Notes under the pieces: generated by a model
What the model saw: only the letters and a program-made list of their open reading frames with translations
Told to the model about the DNA's origin: nothing
Databases searched by the model: none
Part shown: positions 29,541-40,008 of the stretch, piece after piece
Layout of the letters: every line of letters starts with the position of its first letter
How positions within the stretch are numbered: position 1 is the first letter of the stretch
Source: Bradysia coprophila
Lineage: Eukaryota; Arthropoda; Insecta; Diptera; Sciaridae
Direction: 5' to 3'
Length of the DNA stretch: 64,000 bases
NCBI RefSeq assembly: GCF_014529535.1
Contig: NW_023503493.1
Coordinates: 15,408,001 to 15,472,000, forward strand
Made by a program: the position numbers and the translations under genes

Positions 29541-29771
29541 GTCAATACGAAGCAATTTTAGATGCTGCTGTTACTAAAAGGACAAAAGTTATCTGTCAGA
29601 AAGAACGACGACGTCTATCAGATTGTCTCATTCGAGTCTGAAGTTCACAAAATATCTTTCTTTTCATCAAAAGATTATGAAAATGGTCAATATAAACCAA
29701 TTAAAAGTTTATTGCGACCACAGACAGAAAGTCTGGTAGCACCAAGTGATGACGGATTAAATCTGAAATGA
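29541..29771 (+). other. Doubtful exon-like reading frame
   Basis: An open frame with ATG at 29562 and TGA at 29769 stands out from the surrounding AT-rich DNA by balanced composition and a plausible protein (for example DVYQIVSFESEVHKISFF). A splice-acceptor-like GCAATTTTAG lies directly before the ATG, so it could be a terminal exon, a gene fragment or chance. I recognise no family and no partner exon. Confidence 0.25.
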
Positions 29772-29967
29772 AACTAACACAGGCACTAGGTAACGTATTG
29801 TAACAATAATGGATGATTTTTGTTATTCCAGTGTGCAGTTCAAAAATTCAAAGGTAGTGAAAGGAAGTGTTCAACATATTCAGTTCAGGGGCGTTATTTA
29901 GACTGCTAAAAAAATAAATAGTTATTTACGTATCGATTGAGGAGGCCGAAAGAGTTACATATTAAGT

Positions 29968-31172
29968 TTTCATGCTTCGGGCCGAAAATGAGGGCACTTT
30001 TTCGAATTTTCTCGGGTTTCCGGCCCTCTGCATGTAAACTTACTTCGTTCGGCCTACAATCCGCGAAATTGCCTAAAATCAATCGTCCAAAACAGGTACA
30101 CAAATGGGGTAGGGTAATCTCGCACACCACACAAATTCATGGTGTGCGAGATTCACCTCTAAGTGGTGAATCTCGCACAGTCATGGCTTTTCGTTACATG
30201 TCGTAAAAGGACGCATACTATGATCGCGTGTGCGAGATTCCCCGACACCACACAAATCACCATTTATATGCTGCCTACTGGGGACGAAAGTTGAAAAATG
30301 TAAGGCAAAGGGGCGACTTTCGGCTCATGGGTTTACATTTTTTGATTTCGTCCCGCAGTAGGAAGCATATAATAGTTATATTTTATGCCAAATACTGCGA
30401 AAGTTTGTATTTTCGGTCCTCAAATGGTGACCGAAAGTAAAAAAATTCAGGCCTTGGGCCGAAAGTAAATGTCACTGTCATCATTTTACTTTCGCCCCGT
30501 GGGCTTGCGTATTTGCGGGCCGAAAGTAAATGTCACTGTCATCATTTTACTTTCGGTCCTCATATGTCTCGAAAACACATGTTCACTTGATTGAAAGTAC
30601 GCATTGAGTGTAGTGTTGTGTTGACGATAGCCAAATATTTTGTGAGCAAGTGAATGTATGTTTACAGTAATTTCATTTGTTAAATTGTTTTTATTTTTAT
30701 ACCAGGGGGCTGCCGCCCCCTGGACCCCCGCGCTTTTCGGCATTTTGGTGTTTCTACAGCAAATTTTGTTGATAACTCAACAGTTTAATTAAAATTATGT
30801 TTTGTTTCGGACCGAAAATACAAATCTTCCGCATTATTTGGCATAAAAAATAGTATGCATCACTCGGGGCAAAAGTAAAAAAATTCAAATCGTGTGATTG
30901 CCGCCCTTGCCTGCGGCGCGGGCTGCAAACTTCACACGTTTGAATTTTTTTACTTTCGCCCCTTGTTATGCAAAATACTATTGTGTATCTGTTTTGGACG
31001 TTTGATTTTAGGCAATTTCGCGAGTTGTAGCCCGAACGAAGTGAGGGCTACATGCGAAAGTGCCTAAAATCAAACGTCCAAAACAGATACTCAAAAAAAT
31101 TTTCATGTAAGGAGTCGGAAACCCGAGAAAAATCTCGAAACTCCCTCATTTTCGGCCCCGACACATGAAAAA
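29968..31172. repeat. 1.2-kb compound foldback element, GC-richer than surroundings
   Basis: The outer arms (about 29968-30100 and 30965-31172) are imperfect reverse complements, sharing GGCCGAAAATGAGGG, CTCGGGTTTCC and TAAAATCAA-CGTCCAAAACAG. Inside are further inverted repeats. Examples are a stem at 30143-30178 with GTGCGAGATTC arms, about 30273-30362, about 30880-30950, a GC hairpin at 30702-30723, and about 30976-31092 within the right arm. GCCGAAAGTAAATGTCACTG is repeated directly at about 30457 and 30519. No transposase frame is present. It appears to be a stack of foldback modules. Confidence 0.75.
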
Positions 31173-32811
31173 GCAACATTATGTAGCCATTTCGTTGACA
31201 CACTGTAAACCAATAAATATAAACATACGACGCGACGATTGAGTAAGCTTGTATTCATCTAGTGTAGGTATGATAAAAAAAACCCAGAGGAATGCTAATT
31301 ACCAATACGGTCAAAACAGCCGCACAAAGTGGAGAATTACAATTGTCTCAGCGCTAACCACTCCATCATACTTATAAAACGAACAATCAATCAATGTAAG
31401 TAAATCGTACATCGTACGATTCGTGCTTCAATCGCATCTTACTACTTTTAAAAAAGAGTCAATTCGCCAAAACTTCGAACAGCTTATATGGAATCGGGAT
31501 TAAAGCTGACGGCGATCCAAACGAGCTATGGCTCAAATGAATCGTCGTTCAATTCTGATAATATCGTGGAACAACTTTTTTCCCGAAAAAGTTTTGTTGG
31601 GCTGTCATGGCCCTTAGAAAAATTTTCTCAGAAGTGGTCGCGAAAATCGTTTTTTTAACAATTACTCCAACATGCAAAATGTGAATAATGTCAAATTGTG
31701 TACGTTTATGAAGCTCTAAGTACTCTAACCCAGAGCTTACTTCTCGCGCTATCCATTGACACCTCACTCGACCATACCCACAGTCCCAGATAGAAATGGA
31801 GTTGATTTTTCACGATGTCCATCAAAGTTTGGAAAATCTTCGAACTTTAAAGTTCCCCAAAAAACGTTTTTTCGAGCGAATTTTGTTATTTATAGCTTTA
31901 CGAGATAATAGTCAGTAAAACGTGAAACAGCCATAGATCTTTTTTGTAGAAAAAACATATGTGAGTTGGTGAAACAGGAACTAATCAGAACAACAATTTT
32001 GAGTTCAATTTACTATATTCAAAAAATTGATGAGGTAAAATTTGTTGTAATGTTGTTGATTGTAATGTAATTGGCAGTTATAGGAATATTCTAAGAGTAG
32101 TGCGAAGAAGTTATTGGCAATTTAGCTAGATACAGAGAGGCAGACTCTTTTAGGAACAACAGATACAAGAAGCGAATAATCTGTTTATTCTTTTGTTCAA
32201 AGTATCTATCGTCTAGCAACGCCTATCATTTTATACAAAATCTTGTACTTCATTCATATCGACAAACATTTTGCTACATAAGACCGCAGTATAACCGGAC
32301 ACAGTTGCTGATTTCGGTAGTAGCAGATGAAACGTTTCTAAACTTATAGTGTTACATTGTAATGATTTTCAGACAATCTGTTATCAGAAGACAGTGCCGA
32401 CATGATTTTAGAAATTCAAACGAATTATTAAATGTCTCCTCTTAAATATCAAAACTGAGCGTTTGTTTGATTTAAAAAATGAATTGAATTGAATTTAATT
32501 GAAAAAATAATTGAATGTTATATTAATTGATAAGAACTTTTCTCTATCGAAACTCGGTACGTGACTTAGATGTTTTTTTATGATTACAAATGCAATCAAT
32601 ATCAAAAAAATATGGACGCTTTTCTTTAAAATAAAAATTTAATTCAGGGTCAGGCAGGTACAACCGTGCTTAGTATTCAGTATTGACTAAACTGATATTC
32701 GGTAGAGTTGAACAGTCAGGTTGGGGATACAGATATAAACTGCAATTAAAATGCGAAATTTGATGTGTTCATCGACTAGACATAGACAATTTTATTGTTC
32801 CTTAGTATTTT

Positions 32812-33525
32812 TCAATCATCATAATATGATAAATCCTCCGATTGCTCGACATGAGCTTCAGTATTGGATGTTTTATACCAAAATAGATACGAATGATTAT
32901 CGACAACTTTGAGTGAGCTCACAACCATCGTGGACAAAAAATTATCATCTGGTGCATTGGCGACATCCGGTTCTGTAGTCAAATCGTATAACATCCAGTA
33001 CGTGTTCCTGTCGATGAAAATTAGAGAAATAAACACGTTGGCTTCAGGGCTGTCAACTTGGTAAACCCCAAGTTCACAGCCTTCGTTTTTCTATCAGTCA
33101 AATAGAATTGTTACCATTGTCAGACTCAATAGAACGTTTTGAATGTAATTTATCACTTACGTCTCATCATCGTTAGGCACACCGTCTATTTCAGTTATTA
33201 AAGTTCCAAAAAGTGGATGAGTGGTGTATTCAAATTTAAATTGTTCCCTCCTTTGTGATGCCTGTTGCATTGCATTCAAAAACACAATTCCACATTCAGA
33301 GTTCAGATTGATAGAATGCATCTCCTCCACATTATCACCGATCCAGATTGTATATTGGTAATTTATTTTGCACTCCGTTGATTCAACGGAAGATGAACTG
33401 CTTACACTTTCGTCCGACGAAGAAAAACTATCATCGTTCTCTTCAGTAGAGCTTGAACTTTCGTCAGACGTTGCAGTCACACAGGTAATCAAAACCGCAA
33501 CGATAAAAAATGGAAAAGTTTTCAT
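32812..33525 (-). CDS. Small secreted protein with DUF4430 (transcobalamin C-terminal-like) domain
   Basis: Two exons: complement of 33161-33525 and 32812-33049, joined in frame across a 111-bp GT-AG intron, give 200 residues. Residues 1-19 form a signal peptide (MKTFPFFIVAVLITCVTA). Residues 20-51 are a Ser/Glu/Asp-rich, probably disordered, segment that could be glycosylated or phosphorylated. Residues about 53-200 fit the DUF4430 beta-grasp-like fold found in insect secreted proteins and in the C-terminal domain of transcobalamin and intrinsic factor: a strand, a helix (CGIVFLNAMQQASQRREQF), the F-x-Y...FGTLITEIDGVP turn and the YWMLY strand. Cobalamin binding should not be assumed, since the alpha-barrel domain that completes that site is absent. 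An AATAAA on the minus strand 16 bases after the stop supports the 3' end. The fold assignment is by pattern only. Confidence 0.72.
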
Positions 33526-33617
33526 TGTACGTTTGTTTAATTGGAATTCTTGCTGAAGTGAACTTCACTCAATAAATTTACGATGATTTGTCCCCGGAAC
33601 ATTTTCCATCGGCTTTG

Positions 33618-33624
33618 TTTTATA
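33618..33624 (-). promoter_or_regulatory. TATA box of the DUF4430 gene
   Basis: TATAAAA read on the minus strand, 93-99 bases upstream of the ATG. This predicts transcription starting near 33593 and a 5' UTR of about 70 bases, typical of TATA-driven insect genes for secreted proteins. Confidence 0.5.
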
Positions 33625-36600
33625 GCGAGCGACATTATCAAGCCACTCGAATTAACAAATAGTGACGAAAAACACATTAGATTGGGATATCTTATCGAGA
33701 AAATTGAGTGCAATCAAAATTTTAATAAAGAATATTCTGCTAGCAATAATCGTTGGATATTATACATAGCCGGGCCGGCACCTAACCATTTATAGGGAAA
33801 CCAAGTGTAAATATGGATATGAGAACGCATTGCACGAACTGATGAATAGTAACATACCATGCCTTTACGTGCAATGATTATCACAACTAAACTCGTTGAA
33901 CTCATACTGACTTCTGCGTTCCCATTACTGTTGACTCAATCCAAAGAAACTTTAAAGTACAGAAAAAATTCAACATTAACAGCAGCAACAGAGTAAAAAC
34001 GCGAAAACACACCATCCAGTCGTTCAATTTAAGTGTTCGTTTCGATGTAAGTTGTACAGAACGAAAGTTGCATACGAACAAACTGAAAATGACTGCTCTA
34101 CCGATTCTGTGCGCCTAGTAACACATAGGATTTCGTTTTCAATATTATTTTGTGAAATTCAATTGATGAGCGAAGTCAAAATACACTCCTTCGTGTGTTA
34201 CGTGAATATTGCAGCACCCATTTAATTGGACCTTGTATTTAAGACGAAAAAAACACTTTCTCTCCGTTCGGTTTTGTAATTTTTGTTAGATAATCATTCG
34301 TAATTTCTGTGCTCGTATTGTTCTGGGTATTTTGTGAATGAAGTTACTCCGCCTAACTCGCTGAACCACTCTTATCTCACAATTGCATATAGTATTGTCG
34401 GAATGTTTTTCAACTGATGTCTCTTACCGTGTCTTCAAAGTTCGCAATTTCTTAGCAAAAACACAATACAACTGAACGAGAACGTAATATAAAAATCGGT
34501 TTGTAGCGACAAGACACCAAAAACTCTACCAGGCTAACATCATTTGGTGCTAACATCATTTCATTAGGAGTCGTAGTGCTTCGGAAATGTATGAATGTCT
34601 CTCAAAGCCGGTTGTATTTGTTAGCGAAGCAATATAACGAAAGAATCTATGGAACGTCACGCCAGGAATGTTAGCTTTGAAACGCATGTGAATCTATAAG
34701 GGGAACATAAAACGAGTGTGGAATGGTTTCCCCATATTGTCGGTTGTTTTTGTTTTTTTTTTTTTCAGTTCGGAGTTCTGTGACACTCAACTGAAAAACA
34801 TTCTCTGAACGATGGTACTTTAATTTCGACATTTTTCTTTGGTAGAATATAAACCTCTCTAATTTGGAGTAAATCTTCGTTGTTGAGATTGATTCTGTGA
34901 AGCATCAATAATTTCCATTGATCTATTTCGCTCTGGCAGTGAGATGATAAAATCATCTGCAAGTGTTTCCTATTCTCAGGAATCATAATCCTCAAGTGTC
35001 GAGTCAGTCATGTTTTATTTATCGTCTTTGCTGCAGACCAATGAAATTATGGTTATCTTATAAAAGGTTAAATGAAAACATTAGAATCAATCTGTATGAA
35101 AATGTTTTGCATCATCTCTGTTCACATAGATTCTGGAACACATTACCAAAATCGTTTATTTTGTGAATGTTGGTCGAAAGACTTTTTGGCGAATGTAACA
35201 AAACCCCTTTTTACCTATCATCTTATTAACACTCCTAATGTACCACAAGATTCATTGCAGATTCTTTTAAGTTCTTAATATCTCTTCCATACGACACAAT
35301 GTTCACCGATTCATTTTTCGAAGTTTGCCAGAACTTTTCGAATCGAAACATTTAATGTTGTGTCTTCTTTCTCTCCATTAGATGACGTGTCGGCCATCCA
35401 TATGCTCAAAACAAACGAGGCATTGAAAACGTGTTTTGGTCCTAGTTTTCATTGACAGATGCAGCAGTCGCGATTTTGAATAGAAAAAGTTCTAACTTCA
35501 TTTGACAGTTTCGAAAATTTCGTCATGAAAAATAGGACCAAAACACGTTTTCAATGCCTCGTTTGTTTTGAGCAATAGCGACGAGCCACCAAAATTTGGA
35601 TCAGAGACGCATAACATTGTGATGGTGTATACGAAAATGTTTGCAGCTCGAAGTCAATTTAATAAGCTGTGAGCTTAGTTCTTTTTGTCGAATTTCTTTA
35701 AGATTTCAGAATTCCAATGCCCGTCCAGTTCGCTTTACAATCGTCGTGCTATTCTTTTGCTGTATATACGTCCTGAATTCCTGTTCCTATTTCATTGAAA
35801 ATTTTTGTTACACGCTCACGATACGTTTTATTTTATTGGATTTCTACTGTTGTTCGTGAGTTTGTTCATTTCGATAATCATTTTGCATTAAAAACAAAAA
35901 TGTCAGGTCAGTGGAAGAAAACTTCTCCGTCGATGTATAAAATCCATAAAATCGAAATTGAAAATTCGACATCACTTTTCTAGTGCAAATCAGGTTAGCA
36001 GAATCAGTAAGAGCAAAACCGGAAGAAAATTTCAAAAATTTAAAGCGAAATCGCAACAAAAATATTTTCAACACACACATGCACTGGTTTAATAGGATCG
36101 CATAAATTCGACGGACGTATAAATTTACACTTCCCCACAGCCGTGGAACCAAAATATCCGAATAGGTTCATGCGCTCTGAAAAGTAAATTGTATCCGGAT
36201 AACATCAAATTTGAGACGATATACCAATGACGAATACGGAAAAAGAACAGCGTAAATTTTGGGTTGCATTGCGGCGGTGTAAGAAAATGGCGGGCAGATG
36301 AAAAAAGGGTTTAAGTTGAGTGAAATTCCGAAATTTCGAACAGGAGAACATAATTGATGAGAACGTAAAATTCATCGTCATTGCTGGTAGTTTTAAAATG
36401 TATATACTACACGAGTACCAATACAACGCTGTTTGCCGACTCACACAGATATGAAATATACATAAGTAGGAACATGTTGAGTAGATGTTCGATGTGAAAA
36501 TGTTACTATATTCTCTCGTTGATTTTGTTTATCGCATACTTCTGTTATGCATATAGGTGAGAGGTACATTTCGTTATATAAAGTGGCATTTTTCGTTCTT

Positions 36601-36702
36601 TATACCGATGTTTGAGCATTTATTTAGCTCTAATTGTGAAAACAATTCGAACCGAATAATTTGAATTGGGCGCAAGAGTTTTCTCTTTGTCAGAAGTCAA
36701 CG
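33625..36702. other. Intergenic region with one MITE
   Basis: No convincing gene. The MITE at 35403-35574 is the only clear repeat. Short open frames on both strands at 34765-35278 (for example minus 34765-34995) have somewhat protein-like composition but no start context, splice sites or family I recognise. Confidence 0.5.
35403..35574. repeat. 172-bp MITE with 42-bp inverted repeats
   Basis: The left arm, starting TGCTCAAAACAAACGAGGC at 35403, is exactly repeated in reverse complement ending at 35574. ATA flanks both ends (35400-35402 and 35575-35577), consistent with a 3-bp target duplication of the TWA kind made by PIF/Harbinger-type transposases. No coding capacity. Confidence 0.88.
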
Positions 36703-36839
36703 TTTTTAGCCCCGTACGAAGTACGAAGGGGCTTATAGGATTACGATGCCGTGTGTAATTGATGGAATTCGAAGCAGACGGTAAGGGCAAAGTGTTTGCC
36801 TATGTTCATAGATGACGAATCCGCAATAAAAATTTGGGC

Positions 36840-36930
36840 CGTCTGTCCGTCTGTCCGTCTGTCCGTCTGTCCGTCTGTCCGTCTGTCCGTCTGTCCGTCT
36901 GTCCGTCTGTCCGTCTGTCCGTCTGTCCGT
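36840..36930. repeat. (GTCTGTCC)n microsatellite
   Basis: About 11 perfect copies of the octamer GTCTGTCC. Open reading frames across it on both strands are simple-sequence artefacts. Confidence 0.97.
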
Positions 36931-37226
36931 CACGTCGATATCTTGAGTAAATCAAATCCGATTTCAAAAATTTTTTTTTTCCCTGAAAGATAGTCAAAAT
37001 AGTGAGGCTAAGTTCGAAGATGGGCATATTCGGGTCGGCCCTTCGTGAGTTAGGGCCACCTAAGTGATTTAAGGTCTTTTGGTGATATTTATGGCAAAAT
37101 AAACGATGGAAATGTAAATGACACGGCAAATGATAGGTATTGTTAATACCAATCCAGGAAAAAAAAGTTTTTTAAAATCGGGTGAGTGGACCGTGAGTTA
37201 GGGCCTTAGAAGTGAAAAGCTGCTAG

Positions 37227-39045
37227 GGCCCTATGTGTATTTTACATAGAACTCGAGTAAATTTAATCCGTTTTTCGTAATTTTTGTTTCATTTGGAAGG
37301 TAATCGAACGCCGAATAGAAAGTTGTTGAAAAATTATTAAATTTGGGTCCTTGGACTAAGGCCACTACTAGGGCCCTATGTGTATTTTACATTGAACTCG
37401 AGTAAATTTCATTCGTTTTTCGTAATTTTTGTGTCATTTGGAAGGTAATCAAAGGCCGAATAGAATGTTGTTGAAAAAAAATTAAATTTGGGTCCTCGGA
37501 CTAAGGCCGCTACTAGGGCCCTATGCGTATTTTACATACAACTCGAGTAAATTTCATCCGTTTTTCGTAATTTTTGTTTCATTTGAAAGATAATCGAACT
37601 CCGAATAGAATGTTGTTGAAAAAAAAATGAAATTTGGGTCCTTGGACTAAGGCCGCTACTAGGGCCCTATGTGTATTTTACATATAACTCGAGCAAATTT
37701 AATTCGTTTTTCGTAATTTTTGTTTCATTTGGAAGGTAATCAAAGGCCGAATAGAATGTTGTTGAAAAAAAAATTAAATTTGGGTCCTCGGACTAAGGCC
37801 GCTACTAGGGCCCTATGTGTATTTTTCATATAACTCGAGCAAATTTCATCCGTTTTTCGTAATTTTTGTTTCATTTGGAAGGTAATCAAAGGCCGAATAG
37901 AATGTTGTTGAAAAAAAATTAAATTTGGGTCCTCGGACTAAGGCCGCTACTAGGGCCCTATGTGTATTTTACATATAACTCGAGCAAATTTCATCCGTTT
38001 TTCGTAATTTTTGTTTCATTTGGAAGGTAATCAAAGGCCGAATAGAATGTAGTTGAAAAATAAATTAAATTTGGGTCCTTGGACTAAGGCCGCTACTAGG
38101 GCCCTATGTGTATTTTACATATAACTCGAGCAAATTTCATCCGTTTTTCGTAATTTTTGTTTCATTTTTTTTTTTTTTTTTTTTTAAACATGGCATGAAA
38201 CCATGTTTTGACACCTTTATTGGTATGCTATAGTACAATCTTAACTTATATGTTAATTTATTACTATTGATGACAAATGTTACCAACTGTCTCTCTGTTA
38301 GAGACAACCAGCCGAACGTGTGTGAGTTTTTCCATTCCATTGATTGGACCTCATTTTGATGATGGTAGCATCGTTCACTGCGACATCTGTATTTCAGCAA
38401 CCCAGACCTTGAGAACATTCTCTTCAACGACATAGCCAGGCACCTTACTATATCGCTTGCTTGATTGCTGATTGAAGAGCTTTTCCCATGATAATACCGA
38501 CCAGAAATTCTATGAGGATGTCTTCTACGACGTAGCCAAGCACCTTACTAAATCGCTTGCTGACTGCTGACTGAAGAGCTTTTTGTTCCCACCATTTGCT
38601 GATAGATGGCGATTGGTGTCTGATGTATTCGCTCGTTGGATTCGTATATCACATAGCATTAATAATTTTTTTATTAATGTGTCAGCGATTTCGAACTTAC
38701 GAACTTTCAGCACAATAATTCAGTGTGAGGCTAACGACTTACACACTGCGCTATTGAGTCGACTTTTTTGTTTCATTTGGAAGGTAATCAAAGGCCGAAT
38801 AGAATGTTGTTGAAAAAAAATTAAATTTGGGTCCTCGGACTAAGGCCGCTACTAGGGCCCTATGTGTATTTTACATATAACTCGAGCAAATTTCATCCGT
38901 TTTTCGTAATTTTTGTTTCATTTGGAAGGTAATCAAAGGCCGAATAGAATGTAGTTGAAAAATAAATTAAATTTGGATCCTCGGACTGAGGCCGATACTA
39001 GGCCCTATGTGTATTTATACTCAATAAATTAAAATTTTAAGGCTA
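37227..39045. repeat. Tandem array of nine ~145-bp units
   Basis: Each unit starts GGGCCCTATGTGTATTTTAC and includes ACTCGAG, CCGTTTTTCGTAATTTTTG and a T/GGGTCCT-GGACTAAGGCC block. Unit starts: 37227, 37371, 37515, 37662, 37808, 37952, 38099, 38855 and 39001 (truncated). Spacing is 144-147 bp, and the 38099-38855 gap becomes 145 bp once the insertion and its target duplication are subtracted. Middle units are more alike than the first one, as expected from unequal exchange. Confidence 0.95.
38154..38778 (-). mobile_element. SINE-like insertion inside the 145-bp array
   Basis: About 600 bp interrupt one array unit. The host sequence TTTTTGTTTCATTT occurs on both sides (38154-38167 and 38765-38778), a 14-bp target duplication. 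On the minus strand the insert begins with a tRNA-like head (A-box-like TAGCGCAGTGTG, B-box-like AAGTTCGAAATC at about 38688-38699) and ends in a ~20-base A run, seen as T at 38165-38185. The body contains an internal duplication of about 109-bp period (38419-38475 versus 38528-38583). It codes for nothing and would rely on LINE machinery. Confidence 0.8.
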
Positions 39046-39245
39046 TTTGAAATTTTGGTTTTATTTGAAAGGAACGTCGTACGGGGCTTCGTAATTGCGC
39101 TATGTGCAATTTCTAAGATGTACACATTCCATAATAATTTTACTTTAACTACTTTAACCGGCGCATAGGCTTACGGTCAAAGTAGGGTGACAGACGCACT
39201 AGGGTCACGTACGCAATAGATATACGGGTTTGTACGGGGCTCAGT

Positions 39246-40008
39246 CGCAGCAAACGCTCCGACTGTTCTGATGGCTCGTTTCATAAAAGGACTAGCCAGA
39301 AAAAGGGTGAATCGTCTAAAGTAGAGGAATATTTCTGTCTACAAACGGCTAATCAACTGTTAGCGATATCATTCAAGCGACGATTTCTTGTTATTTTATG
39401 TATAAGGCGTTTTAAAAGGGAATAGAAACAAGAGACTTAACCAAAGACAATCTCGGAGTAATAGTTTGATCGATGGAAGTAATAGACCCGATAATACTAC
39501 TGGTTATATGCTTGCCCTCTGTAAGAGGTTAATGACATGTAGTACAGTGATCGAGGGAAATGTGGACGGACCAAAATTAATAGCATGTTACTATTACGTC
39601 CTTGCTTGTAAGTTTCTTATTTTGGCAAGTGGGAGCTTTGCGGAACGAGCTGAAAGCGAGTGGAGTAATCACTCAAGCCAAAACAATAACTTACAAGCGC
39701 CTTCGGCCTAGGATCACAATCAGACACAAATTCGGTTGACTACATTTTCTTTAGGAATTTCATGCTTTTTTATAAAAACCCATCGTCATCCTTACCACAC
39801 CACAAGTCAGTTTAGAGACGCGGAATCAAACGCAGACTAGCAAATAAAACATTTTACCGGTGTCGTATGCTGCATTTTATGTTTTATTTCTGTTCGAAAT
39901 ACTTATTATAACTTTCATCTTTTAGAGGTGACAGACCGTTCTTATCCACATTATGGAAAATATATGATTAAAGGTAAGAGCGAAAAAAACTAACTTTTAT
40001 TCAAACCT
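39246..40008. other. Intergenic region downstream of NAF1
   Basis: Contains copy 2 of the dispersed repeat (about 39594-39703, matching 14096-14195 in reverse complement) and, near 39881, a TTTATT that reads AATAAA on the minus strand, a candidate poly(A) signal for NAF1. A closer AATAAA is 8-13 bases beyond the NAF1 stop. I see no gene. Confidence 0.55.
39594..39703 (+). repeat. Dispersed repeat, copy 2
   Basis: Reverse-complement partner of the sequence at 14096-14195, starting ATTACGTCCTTGCTTGTAAG and ending near CAAGCCAAAACAATAACTT. Function unknown. Confidence 0.6.

Larger units (their letters stand above)
26661..32811. other. Intergenic region, AT-rich with repeats
   Basis: Separates the 3' end of KDM3 from the 3' end of the DUF4430 gene (convergent pair). 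26.7-29.5 kb is extremely AT-rich with many A and T runs. It contains a 21-bp palindrome at 27487-27507 (CTATACATAGTCTATGTATAG), a perfect hairpin, a 15-bp triple repeat, one doubtful exon-like frame and the large foldback element; the last four are listed separately. 31.2-32.8 kb shows nothing recognisable. Confidence 0.6.
36703..39245. repeat. Composite repeat element, family A copy 1
   Basis: Starts TTTTTAGCCCCGTACGAAG and, about 2.4 kb later (39074-39088), carries the inverted counterpart GTCGTACGGGGCT, with another such motif near 39224. In order: a conserved left end, an octanucleotide microsatellite (36840-36930), a unique stretch, and nine ~145-bp tandem units (37227 to about 39045) interrupted by a SINE-like insertion. 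A second member of the family is at 54.1-55.8 kb. No transposase frame is visible, so this is a non-autonomous element that captured or generated tandem DNA. Confidence 0.7.

Noticed and set aside
30702..30723. Rho-independent terminator
   Set aside because: The GC hairpin looks like one, but this is eukaryotic DNA inside a foldback element with no bacterial gene upstream.
33618..33905. Separate plus- or minus-strand genes upstream of the DUF4430 gene (frames at 33583-33795 and 33714-33905)
   Set aside because: No splice or start context and no coding character. The region is better explained as promoter DNA.
35041..35165. Tail of a non-LTR reverse transcriptase (FWNTLP-like peptide)
   Set aside because: Only a short peptide resemblance. 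No reverse transcriptase or endonuclease motif is nearby.
36733..37129. Long open frames of Asp/Gly/Arg/Thr and Cys/Pro/Ser repeats on both strands
   Set aside because: An octamer that is open in several frames creates them. Simple-sequence artefact.
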